From NCBI GenBank assembly GCA_020736575.1, contig JAGPYM010000001.1:1488001-1552000 (forward strand): a stretch of 64,000 bases of DNA. Reading direction: 5' to 3'. Shown here piece by piece: positions 22,630-34,229 of this stretch. A program made the position numbers and the translations under genes. The notes beneath the pieces were generated by a model. It was not told where the DNA came from. It made no database searches and was given only the letters and a program-made list of their open reading frames with translations. Numbering within the stretch: position 1 is the stretch's first letter; every line of letters begins with the position of its first letter. The DNA is from Thelonectria olida (Eukaryota > Ascomycota > Sordariomycetes > Hypocreales > Nectriaceae).

Positions 22630-24055
22630 GCATGGAAAGCTCAATTGTGTGCTAACACATAGTGGGAAATACCCGACAAGCTGAAATCATGTTAGTCGAT
22701 GGAATGTAGGAAGGGCATGTTGTGTGAGTATTGAAGTGAAGAGGAAAGAAGAAGATCTGATTGAGGGCTAAAGAAAAATCGGCGACGAGCTACGGAGAAG
22801 TACGGGTAAGATGGGAGTTCTAGTTCTATGTCGCCATGATCAACTGCTGGGGTTGTTCAAAGACTTGACATCGTCAGGACGATGACGACTCTTTGACTTC
22901 ACACGGCAGTGATTTACAACAAGTCATTGTCGCCGACCTATAAACATCTTCGAGAATTTGCTAGTAAGAGATGCACTGGCGATGAGCCCATTTCCATCCA
23001 CCTCAACACAAGCAACAATCATTGAGACTATGAACATTGTTCAGAGCCAGGCAATCGGGGCAGTGGATGAGACTTCGACGGACGATGAGCGCATCACTGC
23101 CAAGAATGACTTTGCCAGCCGCTTCATTCCGCCAATCCACTGCTTCAACCAGCTTATTGAAGAGGTGATCGTTCTGGAGTGAATTTCCTCCATATAGACC
23201 CATACGCATGAGGGAGGACCCAGGCGTCTGCCGCAACTCGGTGCTTAGAGCGACTTCGCTGTTAAATCGCAGGGGAAGGAATGAATCTCCTCTATATACT
23301 TATACATATTAAGAGGAGTGCTGTGCCTATGCCTTAGGTTGACACTTAGATGTAAGGAGACTGTCGGGTTCCTTACAGGCCGGTGTGTGGTGCAGTTATC
23401 TTACTAAGTGAGATAACTGGTTGATCTTTTTGGCCTGACGGCTGGATTGGTCTATTGACGGGCGAGTCACACCACGCTAACCCTTACATAGGACTTATAT
23501 AGCAACTGCAATTTAAAATTATACAGAAAGAAAGAAATAAAATAAATAGCTTCTATCTATGTATTAAAGCGAGTACAAAGCCTATGACTGGGAGTTGAGT
23601 CTTGGGGCGCCTACCTCATCCTCGTCGAAAGTCATTTTGGTAAGTCGTCTCTGAGTGCCAGCCTCATATCTCACTTTGCATAACCATGATCAATGTAGCT
23701 GAAACCCCCTGCGTGGACACGACTTACATGCTTGAACCAAACATTGAACCACTCCGTCTTCACTCTAGAAAAATCCATGGACAGTCGTGTGAAAACTGAT
23801 CGAGCCCACGCGAGGTGAATGATCCCTCCCGCTCTAGTGAATTGCAAGCCAAAAGGCGAAATCTAAAGTAACTGAAATAAACTCCTTACCCAGTGGTATC
23901 ATATTGGATCGCAGCTGGCGGCATGCACTCCTCGCTCAGCTTCTGTCCTGTTTCCGCCCAACCCATCAAAAGGAAATAGTATAAGAATCCATCAACGCCA
24001 AGAACCAGACACCCAAAGTAAAACTTGCCCAGTAATAAGACATGCGACGAATATA
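22630..24055. other. Intergenic region with a repeat island
   Basis: 1.4 kb between the DUF7918 gene and the 3' end of the WD40 gene. It contains the hairpin-rich island at 23180-23490, listed separately. Elsewhere only short frames without support. Confidence 0.55.
23180..23490. repeat. Hairpin-rich repeat island, possible transposon remnant
   Basis: Two related hairpin-forming units about 103 bp apart (near 23180-23218 and 23283-23318) share TGAAT(T/C)TCCTC(C/T)ATATA. Next comes TGTAAGGA (23351-23358) with its exact complement TCCTTACA (23370-23377), and CCCTTACA again at 23481-23488. A further perfect stem GTTATCT/AGATAAC lies at 23397-23419. The 138-bp segment 23351-23488 starts TGTAAG and ends CTTACA, the form of a solo LTR or MITE end. 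No coding remnant is present. Assignment to a transposon class is inference. Confidence 0.5.
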
Positions 24056-27000
24056 CTAAGGCGATAGAGAACTTGAGCTCCCGTCCGCGCTTCTTGCTCC
24101 CTCATCATCGGGACTGTCCCCATCTCGTTCCCGCGAATGGGTAAGGCGAAGCTTCTCGTCTAAAAGTGTGACCAGCCTCTCTGAGTACTGGTCCAGCAGC
24201 CCGCTCAACACAGTCTCGTTCATCGCCTTGCTTCGAATAGCGCGGTCGCCAAGAGCTGCTGCCGTGAGACGTAGCTCTTGGTCCAGCTCAGACAGCACTT
24301 CCTGGCTGATGGGCTCGGCAGTGGAGAGCTTCTTTCGATACGCTCGGAGTGCTCGACAAGTTTGCTCTGTTGCCATGTTCAACGAGCCAAAACCCCGCAG
24401 ATTAGAGGAGGATGTCTTCCTGCGAGCAGTGCCCCCAAGAGCCGGAAGGGATGGTCTCCGTGTGATTCTCGACTTTGGACTGACGGGGGGACTAGTTGCC
24501 CGGCTGTCCGCTGACGGTCGTCGCGATGGTGTATCTGCCATCATGGTGCTGGGGCTCGGGGGGAACGTGTTCGTGGGGGTTTTCAGTGCGCTAGCGGCGA
24601 GGTTAAAGCGTGAAGTCCGGCGCTGGAGAGTTCTCGGTGGTGATCTTCGGCCTGAGGGGCGTTGAAACTCGGCCAACTCGGCTTTCGAGAGCACTTTTCG
24701 TAGCGGAGGCCTGCTAGAAACACCATCCTTGGCCGGCGACGGGTCCCTACTCATCGATCCTGGTAGAGGGTCGTTGAGGTCTAGTGCCCAAATCATCATT
24801 GTTCCATCCGAACCAACGCTGACAACCTTGCGGCTCCCGTCTTCATCCTCGACCAAACATACTCCGTTGATAGCCTCCGTGTGACCCCATTCCCGATCCA
24901 GAAACCGGCCCGTTTGGGCGTCATATAACCTGATAGACTTGTCCGTGTTGGACATTCCCAATAAGAAATCCTGGTCCTTGGGCAGCCAATTCCCAATGTT
25001 TAGAGAGTCGAGGACGGCAGACTCGGCTCCCCCCTCGTCCATACATTTGAAACAAGAAATTTGCCGTCCTGTGTTGAGATCATATTGACAAATGGATCGA
25101 TCCAAAAGTGAGACAAATACCGTTTTCTCGTCCAGACCGATGGCCATGGACGCAGGCGATGCTTTTAAAGATATGACTCGTGAAGGAATGGCGGCGACAG
25201 CATCCGGTTCGCCTTCTCTAGTGATGAGATCGTGCACTTGCAGTGTCCGATCGAATGAACACGTCAGAACCTTGTCTTCTGACGGGATGAGCACTTGAAC
25301 GACCTTTGCGGCGAACTCTAGTGTCTGAAAGTGTTCGATAGAACCACCCTCGGTTCGGTGGAATAACTGCGTTGTGCGATCTCGGCCGCACGACGCCATG
25401 AGAAATGTGGACTCGTTTTCGTAGACACTAACGTAGCGACAATCCGAGGAGTGAGCCTTGATATCGAGCAAGGACTCTTTGGTGAGAATATCGGTGACTC
25501 TCAGAACCCCGAGACGATCCGCGGCGACAAGAAGTTTGCCATTAGAAGTGGTACGCGCATAGGTAAGCTGGTTCACCGGTTCCAACTCAGGTTCCACGTC
25601 GTTGATCTCGATGGGAACATTGACCGAGGCCTTGATGCTTCCGTCCAGGCTCCAGAATGTGACATTTCCCGAGACGGTCCAAGTCAAAAATGAGGCGTCG
25701 AGCTCATTTTGCTTCTGAAGAACCTGAATGCCAGTTACGGGGTCTCCATGGCCAGGAATGGGAATGGTGGCCACGGCATCGGTATCTTTGCCGGGGATGT
25801 GGTCGGAGTTCCAAATATCGATAGACTGCCTCGAGTCCATGGTCACCAGCTTATCCGTCAAGAAGCCCAAAGCGACGAGTCCATTCGAGGACTCAGTCGT
25901 GTCCAGCACGCATGCCGCCCGGCAGTTCAAGACGGCCTCCACATCCAGAGTCGCGAAATGCCCACCTTTGCCGGCGACATAAGCAACGTTGTTTCTGACG
26001 GTGATGCTTGTGATGGGGAAATTCAAGCTCAGCACCTTGAGCATTTTCATCTGCCTATCGTCATCGTCTAGAATACAGACATCGCCCGTTTCTGAGCAGA
26101 TGATGAGATTCTTGTTGTCGACAACGGCAGCGCAACTAAATGTTGTCTCCAGAAGGGTGCCCAGTATGATATTACGGCCCGGTAAGGTTCTCTGGGAAGG
26201 CGGCGTAGAAGTGATTCGATCGTCAATGAATTTTTGCTTGGTAGGAGAGATGGCGGGGGCCTCCTCAACTCTCCACATCTTGGCATGACGAACCCCGAGG
26301 GTAATGAGGCAGTGGCCCATCCAAATCATGTCACGGACATAGGACGTACACCGGTTCTGTTGGAACAGCCTGGCGGCTCCAGTGCGGGGATCGATCTTCC
26401 AGACATAGAGGAACCCATCGTTGGCAGAGCCCAAGGACGCCAGATATTTGGTATCTGCGGACCAAGCCACGGCTCTGACGCCAAAGGCGTGTTCACTGAT
26501 GCACACGAGGGGCACATCAGAAGAAGAATCCTGCAGGCTGAAAACCAGCACGCGAGGTGCATAACCAGTCTCGCCAACGGCCAAATACTTCCCACACCGG
26601 CTCAATGCTACACAAGTCGCCGCCTTGATCCGTTCGCGACTCGTCCACGTCCTATTTCCTGGGGAATCGGCCCAGTCGGGCTGGTTGTGCGGCGAGTCCC
26701 TGAAGCTCGGGGCTACACGGCCTCGGCTGTCGTTGGCCTTGGGGGTGGCGTTCGGTGTCGACGGGGCATTCTGAAAGGATGCGGCCGAGTATAGAGGGAC
26801 AGCGGTCGGTCGGGCACGGTAAAAACGCTGAGTGTGGTGTTCGCCATCGACGTCGACTACGACGACAGCACCGCCGGCAATGTAGGCGAAGGAGGAATTG
26901 ACTGTATCGAAGCCGGTTGGAGAGCAGCAAGTGGTGCCAATTACACGCTTCAGTGAGAGTTTGGAGGAGGAGTCATAATACGAGCGGCCACGCATGGGAG

Positions 27001-27085
27001 ACCTGGAGGAACGAGGAGGGCGAGAGAGGAAGGGCGAGTTTGACGGAGTGAACTTGAGCCGACTGTTGGAGGGAGTCGCCGCCAT
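24056..27085 (-). CDS. WD40-repeat protein of the MAPKBP1/WDR62 type
   Basis: Single-exon gene of 1009 residues starting at the ATG at 27085 (MAATPSNSRLKF); a frame extension upstream has no ATG. After a basic Ser/Pro-rich N-terminus (1-60), two beta-propellers are predicted from repeated WD-like strands across about residues 60-740, for example LASLGSANDGFLYVWKI, LITLGVRHAKMWRV and VVSVGSDGTMMIWALDL. The order FLYVWK followed by RHAKMW is the arrangement of MAPKBP1/WDR62 homologues. The C-terminal 250 residues are Ser/Pro/Arg-rich and disordered, then a helical ALRAYRKKLSTAE segment with a possible coiled coil. In animals this family scaffolds JNK signalling and spindle-pole functions; the fungal role is not known to me. 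Confidence 0.85.
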   Translation of the reverse strand: MAATPSNSRLKFTPSNSPFLSRPPRSSRSPMRGRSYYDSSSKLSLKRVIGTTCCSPTGFDTVNSSFAYIAGGAVVVVDVDGEHHTQRFYRARPTAVPLYSAASFQNAPSTPNATPKANDSRGRVAPSFRDSPHNQPDWADSPGNRTWTSRERIKAATCVALSRCGKYLAVGETGYAPRVLVFSLQDSSSDVPLVCISEHAFGVRAVAWSADTKYLASLGSANDGFLYVWKIDPRTGAARLFQQNRCTSYVRDMIWMGHCLITLGVRHAKMWRVEEAPAISPTKQKFIDDRITSTPPSQRTLPGRNIILGTLLETTFSCAAVVDNKNLIICSETGDVCILDDDDRQMKMLKVLSLNFPITSITVRNNVAYVAGKGGHFATLDVEAVLNCRAACVLDTTESSNGLVALGFLTDKLVTMDSRQSIDIWNSDHIPGKDTDAVATIPIPGHGDPVTGIQVLQKQNELDASFLTWTVSGNVTFWSLDGSIKASVNVPIEINDVEPELEPVNQLTYARTTSNGKLLVAADRLGVLRVTDILTKESLLDIKAHSSDCRYVSVYENESTFLMASCGRDRTTQLFHRTEGGSIEHFQTLEFAAKVVQVLIPSEDKVLTCSFDRTLQVHDLITREGEPDAVAAIPSRVISLKASPASMAIGLDEKTVFVSLLDRSICQYDLNTGRQISCFKCMDEGGAESAVLDSLNIGNWLPKDQDFLLGMSNTDKSIRLYDAQTGRFLDREWGHTEAINGVCLVEDEDGSRKVVSVGSDGTMMIWALDLNDPLPGSMSRDPSPAKDGVSSRPPLRKVLSKAELAEFQRPSGRRSPPRTLQRRTSRFNLAASALKTPTNTFPPSPSTMMADTPSRRPSADSRATSPPVSPKSRITRRPSLPALGGTARRKTSSSNLRGFGSLNMATEQTCRALRAYRKKLSTAEPISQEVLSELDQELRLTAAALGDRAIRSKAMNETVLSGLLDQYSERLVTLLDEKLRLTHSRERDGDSPDDEGARSADGSSSSLSP

Positions 27086-28089
27086 GTTGTCGCCATTGAC
27101 ACCTGGTGAGGGAGGACGAAGTCGGAGGCGCACGAGGAGGTGGAGAAATCAATTGTCTGTCATATGCGTAAAGTCAAGGATGGAGGTTGGACAAGAAGAA
27201 ACGGAGGCGAGAGAATGGCAGCATGCAAGCAGGCGCAGGCACAGACACAGGCAAAGGCAGCACAGCCAGGGAAGTTTGTTGTTTTTTTCTTCTTCTGTGT
27301 GCCTCTGCGGAGTCCTGGGTTCCAAGTGTGGGCGGGATGATGCTTGTGTGAGGTCGGGTGTGGAGGAGCTTGCTTGCAGGGCGGTGTAAGTGCGAGGGGA
27401 GCTACTGCAGGCCGCACAGGTGAGCGAGGATTGAGAGAGAAAGGCTAAAACGCTATGTGCATATCGAGTCAGTCGCAAGGTTTCAACCACGGCAGGAGAA
27501 TGGAATGCTTACAGCGACGGGAGTTGGAAAGAATGACGGGGTAAACGAGCGACGATGGAACTTGGGAGAAGGAGGAGAGAGCTGTCTTGTCTGTCCCTCA
27601 GCAGCGACGATGCTAATACAAGCCAATGGAAAGAGACAAGGGGGGAAAACTTAGACAGACAGCGGGCGGAAAAAAGGCCGGGCCAGCTGATTCACTCTAC
27701 GGGACCTTCGCGTTAGACCCAGAGCTATCGTAATGATCCTGGCCAGAACCCCCGGTCAACCACAATCACAACCGCAATCACCAACAGGAACATCCCAATC
27801 CCAGCCTTTGTTTTGGTCCCTGCTCTGGCCCCATCCCTGATCCATCCTTGATGGTTTCCCGGGGTGCCTGCGAGCTTGGGCCATCCGATGATCCCACCGA
27901 CATGACCAAAACACTTCAATGGGTTTGGAGTCGTCCTCGACCGTCGGACGGCTGCCTTTAGTGTGCCCACCAATCGTCCCCGTCACCATCCCGGCTCCGG
28001 GCACCTGACGTGGGCTGAGGGGACGTCCGCGGCAGGGAGCGCCGGGTGCTCTTGGAGGACCGCGTTCTTCTCAGTCGTTTGCGCCGCCG

Positions 28090-28170
28090 TGAGGTGAGGA
28101 TTGAGGTCAGAACTGAGGTTTGACTCGAGGTGAGCACTGAGGTTCAGCTTGAGGTTTGGATTGAGAGGCA
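28090..28170 (+). repeat. Degenerate GAGGT-containing repeat
   Basis: At least six occurrences of GAGGT spaced mostly 8-16 bp in about 80 bp, with intervening TTGA or ACT motifs. Low-complexity DNA in the long intergenic region. Confidence 0.5.
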
Positions 28171-28894
28171 GCCCATGATGCTGAGTTTTACTTTGAGGCT
28201 TCTGGCTGTGCCGCTTTCCAGCCAGTTTGTCTCTCATCTTCCTCCGAGACTCAAGAAAACCAGCTGCAAGAAAGCCATCAGGGGTTCGTACTCAAGTGTC
28301 AACGCCCCGGTCCGCCATCATCCCACAGCCCTGCTCTTGCCGCCTCCTTTAACTCGTCTCGCCCTGCCTCACGCCCTCGACATCCCGGATGTGATATGTA
28401 GGACCTTGAACACAGCACATGTATTTCAGATAGGGGGTCATCCAAGGAAGCCCTTGACTCACATCCTGCCACTCAGTCTTAAAACTGCTCCCTTTCTATT
28501 GTGGTCGGGAGCCGGTAATAAACTCTGCTGTCAAAATGTAGTCTACTGCGGACGCATCTCCCCGGCCCGTTGGCCCCTTCCCGCACATCAGATGTCAGCC
28601 CGTGGTGTGCCGCAAGGACCGCTCTGTAGTTCTACTACGTAGTGAGTACCAGGAAGGTTCCTTTGGGGGAAAAGCCCCCGCTTGGAGTGGGCTCCTGTGC
28701 GCAAGCTCTCAGCTGCTTCAATCCAACCTCTCTGCTTCTACAAAGTATTCGATCTGTCAGATTCATTACAGCAATTCGCACACGTCTCTTCCGTTGTCGA
28801 CCCAACAGCATTCATAATCAGCCGCGGTTGACGGAGCATCCAGTCAACAAGCAAAAATACACAACGAGAATAGTGAGACACAAGCCCAGCCACG

Positions 28895-29188
28895 ATGGTG
28901 GTCCCTCAATCACCACAATCACAGCCAGAAAAAGCAAAACCAGCTAGACAGAGAAGCGAGCCACACGGTCGAGTCACCAAAGACTCTTCGTACTACGTTA
29001 CGAATTGTTCTCATTTCCAAATCCCACGCAATCTGCCTGGCACATGGATGCCGAAGCGTTGCCCCCAATGTCAGAGGAATTGGAGACCCTGTCTTTCTTC
29101 TTGCTACTCCCGTTGTCCAAGACAAAGGCCGGGACAGACTGATGGCCTTCGACTATCTTCGGGTGGGATACTGACTTCAAGATTATGA
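28895..29188 (+). CDS. Candidate small protein, 97 residues
   Basis: An ATG-started frame preceded by about 150 bp of CA/CT-rich DNA that looks like a fungal 5' leader. The product is basic and proline-rich, with CPQC and several other cysteines (nine in total) in its second half. I do not recognise it. The two other frames are also open over the second half, so the coding frame may change through an undetected intron, or the ORF may be accidental. Confidence 0.25.
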   Translation: MVVPQSPQSQPEKAKPARQRSEPHGRVTKDSSYYVTNCSHFQIPRNLPGTWMPKRCPQCQRNWRPCLSSCYSRCPRQRPGQTDGLRLSSGGILTSRL

Positions 29189-30042
29189 AAGAGCGCACGT
29201 CAGACTACGCTGGAATGCCCATGAGGCGTGCTGGACATGTGTCGACACAAATCTATGACGCCAGCAACATGAATAATAAATACAGGTACAGATCTTGACT
29301 CGTCAATGAAAGGTAATGTTTACATTAATGAGGTATGTAACTATGTCGAAACTTGAGCCTTGCTTTTTATCGATTGGTCATCTCCAGCTCTCGCTGTGTC
29401 CGTATTTCTTCAATCTCTCTTTTCCTACCTTCGCGTGTTCTGTGTTGCTCTTCTTCTCTCAGCCTCTTCTAAGAGGCCTTCTATGCACGTGAAGCGGCTC
29501 TAAGAAAAGCTGTAACCACTTCGTATTAGAGATGACAGACAACTTATAACAGCCGTTCTTAAACCATAAGACTGCATTTCTACTCCTCCAAATAGGCCCC
29601 TCGAGGACGAAGCGCCATTATCAAAAGTCAGGAAAGGCCCTGCCGGTTTAAGGGCCTGCTTGCAGTCCCATGGTGCGATGCGAAGGCTTGTCGTCTGCGA
29701 GAACCTCGGGGAGAAAGAGCAGAAGAAAAAGGCGCCAGAATCCAAGCGGGCAAATATGTCCAAGCATAACAAGACATAACGCCGCGTAGGGGCCCCGAGA
29801 AGTGGGGGGTTGGAGGCAGGAAGAAAAATGGCAATGTTACGGCGGTCCGATGCTGAAGATGAGAAAGGAAGAGCTTTGTTTACCTCGTGGCTGCAGAGAC
29901 TACATCGTGACCCCATAACATCTTTCATGGGATTGACTAAACCCCCATAACCGAACCAAACTGGCTTTATTAGGGTTGAGGTCAGGGTTGAGGATAAAAG
30001 TAGTAGGTCTTGCGATGGATGGGGCACACGACCTATGCAGAA

Positions 30043-30110
30043 GGAGCTTTGGTGAGGAAAGAACTTTGGGTGCGGAAGGAACTCTGGGAAGAGGGAACTT
30101 GGGGGAGGAA
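30043..30110 (+). repeat. Tandem repeat of about 18 bp, four units
   Basis: Four adjacent imperfect units on the pattern GAACTTTGGGTGAGGAAG, purine-rich on the plus strand. No coding role is apparent. Confidence 0.6.
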
Positions 30111-30637
30111 AAGGTTCTCAATGACAAACCAGTCAAAATGAGCATAAGTGAGAAGGTACCTGTTTTCAGGAAGAGGACGGCACATAGTCGATAACTCAGG
30201 ATTTGTGAAGGGTTATCTCTGACTCTTATTTAGCTTGATGGCCAAGTTCACGCCCACTCTCATTCACCTTTGTTGGGCTCTATAACCAGGTATTCTGGTT
30301 TGTGGATTCTTTAGCTGCGTGGTCGACGGCTCTAGGCTCTCTAGCCGAGCTCGGTCTCGACAAGGTACCTGAGGTCTGGACGCTGATTGGCGCACGCAAC
30401 GTGCCTGCTCCCTGCCAAGCCGCTGCTACGTGAACCTCCCTCTCCTCTCCTTTCAACCATCCCCCATGACGTTGGAACTCGAAGCTCCGGTCCATCGCCT
30501 TTAATCCATCGCCCTCGATTTACGGCCTCCTGCCATCTCGCGCATGGTGAGGACAATGACCTGATGCGGAAATGCCACATCTGCCATTGCAAAGACGCCG
30601 CTTCATCGCACGCGCTCGCCATTGAGCGCCGTACGCC

Positions 30638-33149
30638 ATGACTCCCGACGCATCGAGCAATATCCGCGTCTTCATTCGCTGGCACGACCAGACCGTCTTC
30701 GCCGGCGAGGAAGTCAAGTGCACAATTACTTTCAAGAATGTCGCACCTGGGCCGAACCAGTCGAAGCAACAACCCATCTCCGAGCGCAGTCGTCTCGCGT
30801 CGCCACTGCGCCCCAAGTCCAACCATGGCTTGACCCCGCCGCTGTCGGGTCCCTCGGGCAGAGGACATCGCCGTTCTGCCTTGTCGCTGAGCGTCCCATC
30901 AAGCCGTGCACATAGTCGATCAGGTTCCGTGCAATGGCCTGCGTCCTCGCCCGGCCCGACCGACCGACCTCCCGTCTCGGGGTCGGGCCATAGCCATAAG
31001 CGCTCCCTTTCCATCGTTTCGATCGGATCCACGAGCACGATTGATGATCATGCCCATCGCAACGAACCTCCGACGCGACCACAACGACCGAATCGTGGAC
31101 ATGGACGCGCTTCGAGCTTACAGATCATTCCCCGGGCGCAGAACCAAACACCTACTACACCCCATTCCGGTATGTCATGTCTCCTGGTCGTAGACTTGTG
31201 CTGACTCTTGCAAAGCCTCTTTCTCTCCTAGACTCTCTAGTTCCCCTTTGTTTCATTCATCATACCCACCTCCTGACCGATTCGGCCGAATGTCGCGCCC
31301 TCCTACCCTCCCCAATACCCCTCGCAATGGCAATCAGCGCGGGTCACCGAGAACGTCGCCGAACCCAATGCCCGAATTTCGATTCCCTGCGGCCCCTTCA
31401 CCCACAACTGAAGTACCACCAAACTATGCGAGGGTACAAAACGGCCAGATGCTTAGCCCCAGAGTCGGTCCAACGGATTCGACCAACCTGTCAATTCGTC
31501 CGAAAGACGCCGTTCCCATCATCAACGAGCAAATAGCCCCCGCTGCCCGGATTTTGGCAAGTTCGGGAGTGCTTGGCGGGACACCACGCAGTAGCGGAGA
31601 GTTCTATTCCGTCAGCAATAATTCATCGGAGACCCTAGTTTCAGAATATGTCACACAACCACCAGCAAGGGGTCAATCGCGAGGAGTAAGGCGGAGTTTG
31701 GGCATACCACCGCAACAGTCAAGAGCGCCTGAGTCATTGATGATGGGTTACGCCCAGCTGCAAGGCTCTTTCTCCCTGGATGGATCTCTTGTCAGCCTGG
31801 GGCAGTTCGAACAGGTCAAAAAGAAAGCCATTGTGGGTGGCCAAGGTGGTGGTGTGGTTGGTGTCGAGACCTCCAAACGCGACAGTGGCCTTTTGCGCGG
31901 ATTTGGCTGGGGTCGGATCAGCAGTTCCCTCGGAGATCTCCTCGGAGGTGGGGAGTTGAGTACCATCAAGGAGATGCGGGGAGTTGCGAACTCGAAATCC
32001 ATCCCTCTTCTCACTACGCCACAGTCAATCTTGTTTGTAGACCTGCAGCTGGCGCCGGGAGAGAGTCGTGTGTTTGAATACTCGTTTCGATTACCAAAGG
32101 GTCTCCCCCCAACGCACCGAGGCAAGGCTGTCAAGATATCGTACAGTTTGGTAGTGGGCACTCAGAGAGCCGGAGGTGCCAAAGAGCAACAAGTACGGTC
32201 TGCCGAGGTACCTTTCCGGGTACTCGGTAGCGTCAATAGTCACGGTGAGATCCTTGGCCATGACTTGATGAACCCGTATGTGCTCCTCCGAGATTTGGCT
32301 CAGGTCAAGAGCCCACCTTCCGGCGATTCCAAGGAGCTGAAGACCAACGGAGTACATGTCCGACCACCAACTATGAACGACTTCCTAATGTACGTGGATG
32401 ACCTGGTCTCGAGACCACGGGATGAGAGCGGCAGTATCTTGCTCTCGCCAACGGACGGTATGAACTCGAGACGCCCTTCAGCGTTTGAGGAGACGTCTAC
32501 TGCACAAGAATCAATCCATCTCGCCATAATGAGAAGCAACGTGACTTCAGGAGGACAACAGAGTCCAAACCGTTTTGAAATTGCACGAAACGGACAGCGA
32601 GTAGGAGTGGTGATGCTTACACGACCAGCTTACAGGTTGGGAGAGGTGGTGACCATGGCAGTGGACTTTACTGATGCTGATATCCCATGCTACGCTATAC
32701 ATGCTACTCTTGAGACGTCAGAGAAGGTGGATCCGTCACTCGCAGTACGGTCAGAGTCGAGCATCCACAGGGTGACGCGCAAAGTGCACGCTGCGTCCTC
32801 GGAGGCGACGCTGTATACTCGACGGGTTACCTTCAACCCTACGATTCCGATTACCGCCACCCCAGAGTTTGTGACAAGCGGAGTCAGCCTGGATTGGAAG
32901 ATTCGCATTGAATTCGTGGTGCCTTCCCAAGGAAACGAGGACTTGGAGAACGGAGAGCGACCAGCAATCCATCCTCTGCTCGAGCAGATCTCACAAGATG
33001 AGAAAGGAGGACAGGTCCTTGTGGCCGTGGAAAATCTTGTCTGTGAGAGCTTTGAGATTGCGGTGCCGCTGCGCGTATATGGCGCAGTTGGGACAGGGTT
33101 AGAACGCCTGGAGAGAGATGAGGCATCGGAGGAAGGCATCCCGGTGTGA
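30638..33149 (+). CDS. rgp1: Rgp1 family protein (Ric1-Rgp1 GEF for Ypt6)
   Basis: Rgp1 forms with Ric1 the guanine nucleotide exchange factor for Ypt6/Rab6 at the Golgi, required for endosome-to-Golgi traffic. Two exons, 30638-31169 and 31216-33149, giving 821 residues. The 46-nt intron starts GTATGT, has a CTGAC branch site and ends AAG; two later AG sites break the frame. The N-terminus IRVFIRWHDQTVFAGEEVKC is the arrestin-like first strand pair of the family. A long Ser/Pro-rich insertion (about 40-290) follows. The core resumes with LFVDLQLAPGESRVFEYSFRLP and KAVKISYSLVVGTQR, both typical of Rgp1, and the second arrestin-like lobe occupies about 520-810, ending in SFEIAVPLRVYGA. No membrane segment. 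Confidence 0.88.
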
Positions 33150-34229
33150 TGGGGTTGGAAGAATGAAGAACAAATAACTTGGATCTGCATAAGGGAGTGG
33201 ATGGCTTGATTCAGGGTGGACGGACATGGATGGCTGGGTGTAAAGTTGGCGTCTTGGTTTATAACACTACAGCATATTGATGGGACGAGATATACTACAG
33301 TATACAAAGACATTCTAGATTAATGCCACCCACTCGACGGTGCTATTGCAAGGGATATCAAGAGATGCCAAACCAATGTTAACAATCGGCCATGTGTATT
33401 AATAGCTGAAGTGCTTGCTTGATTTATTTTAGTTGTTTATGTTATGTTATTTTATTTTATTTTATATGTTCATCTTATGTTAGGTCAGACATTATATTAT
33501 GTATATTATTTTATGTAATTGAATTTCTCCGTCTCATGAGTTATATCGTGCCCGTGTTGAAGGTGTTTGATCTGACACGTTCCCTACCAATATCGCGTCA
33601 GCAATATGAATCAAGAAGATCTGGGCGCTACCCGCGAAGTGTCGATGCGTAACGGAACAGGAAACTTGACTCGATCCCTGAGAGAAGCCAGCAAAGATGA
33701 GAAGATAACATGTACGAATAGATGAATGCGAATACAATGGGAGCACACCATGAGATCGAGTGCGCCTGAATTACAAGAGCAAGCCGCGCTCAGGGGTGTC
33801 ACGTGATCATACTCGCTTTAGCGCACACTGCGGCTCTGGCCAGCTGAGTACCAGTTTTCTTCCCTGCATCATCGAAATTTCTGAACATTGCATGCTCGCG
33901 CTACGTTCCCGGTTACCGCCATCACGTGATATCTTGCCAGACGGTCGCGATTCTACGACGAAAAAAACACCACGATCGGCCATTGAGCGCGTATCACCAA
34001 GGAGGTCACAAACGCCATTTGCGCCCGATGATAGACCTCGAGGTCATCAGTGCGAGCTCTGGAGTCATCGTCTAAAGGTTGCTCGTATGTACTCATCCCC
34101 CCTACAGCTGCGCGCATGTTTGATAGTGGATTGACATTGTCTAAATCAATTCGACAGATCGTGGCGCCTGTACATCTTTTACCGCGACGTGAAGGCCCCT
34201 CGGAAGGCAGGCGTGGTGGATCGCGGGGC
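33150..34229. other. Intergenic, AT-rich segment
   Basis: Between rgp1 and the bromodomain gene, both rightward. 33423-33530 is strongly AT-rich with TTATTTTA-type repeats and probably belongs to the rgp1 3' region. The frame of the next gene extends 60 codons upstream of 34230 without an ATG start that fits the family. Confidence 0.55.

Larger units (their letters stand above)
27086..30637. other. Intergenic region between divergent genes, 3.5 kb
   Basis: Upstream of the WD40 gene (leftward) and rgp1 (rightward). It holds a GAGGT-rich segment (28090-28170), an 18-bp tandem repeat (30043-30110) and one weak small ORF (28895-29188), each listed separately. The rest shows no supportable gene. 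Confidence 0.5.

Noticed and set aside
23351..23488. tRNA or snRNA gene at the hairpin island
   Set aside because: No tRNA A/B boxes or cloverleaf, and no Sm site or known snRNA sequence was recognised.
34050..34229. Upstream extension of the bromodomain protein by 60 residues
   Set aside because: The frame begins without ATG, and the first family-like residues follow the ATG at 34230.
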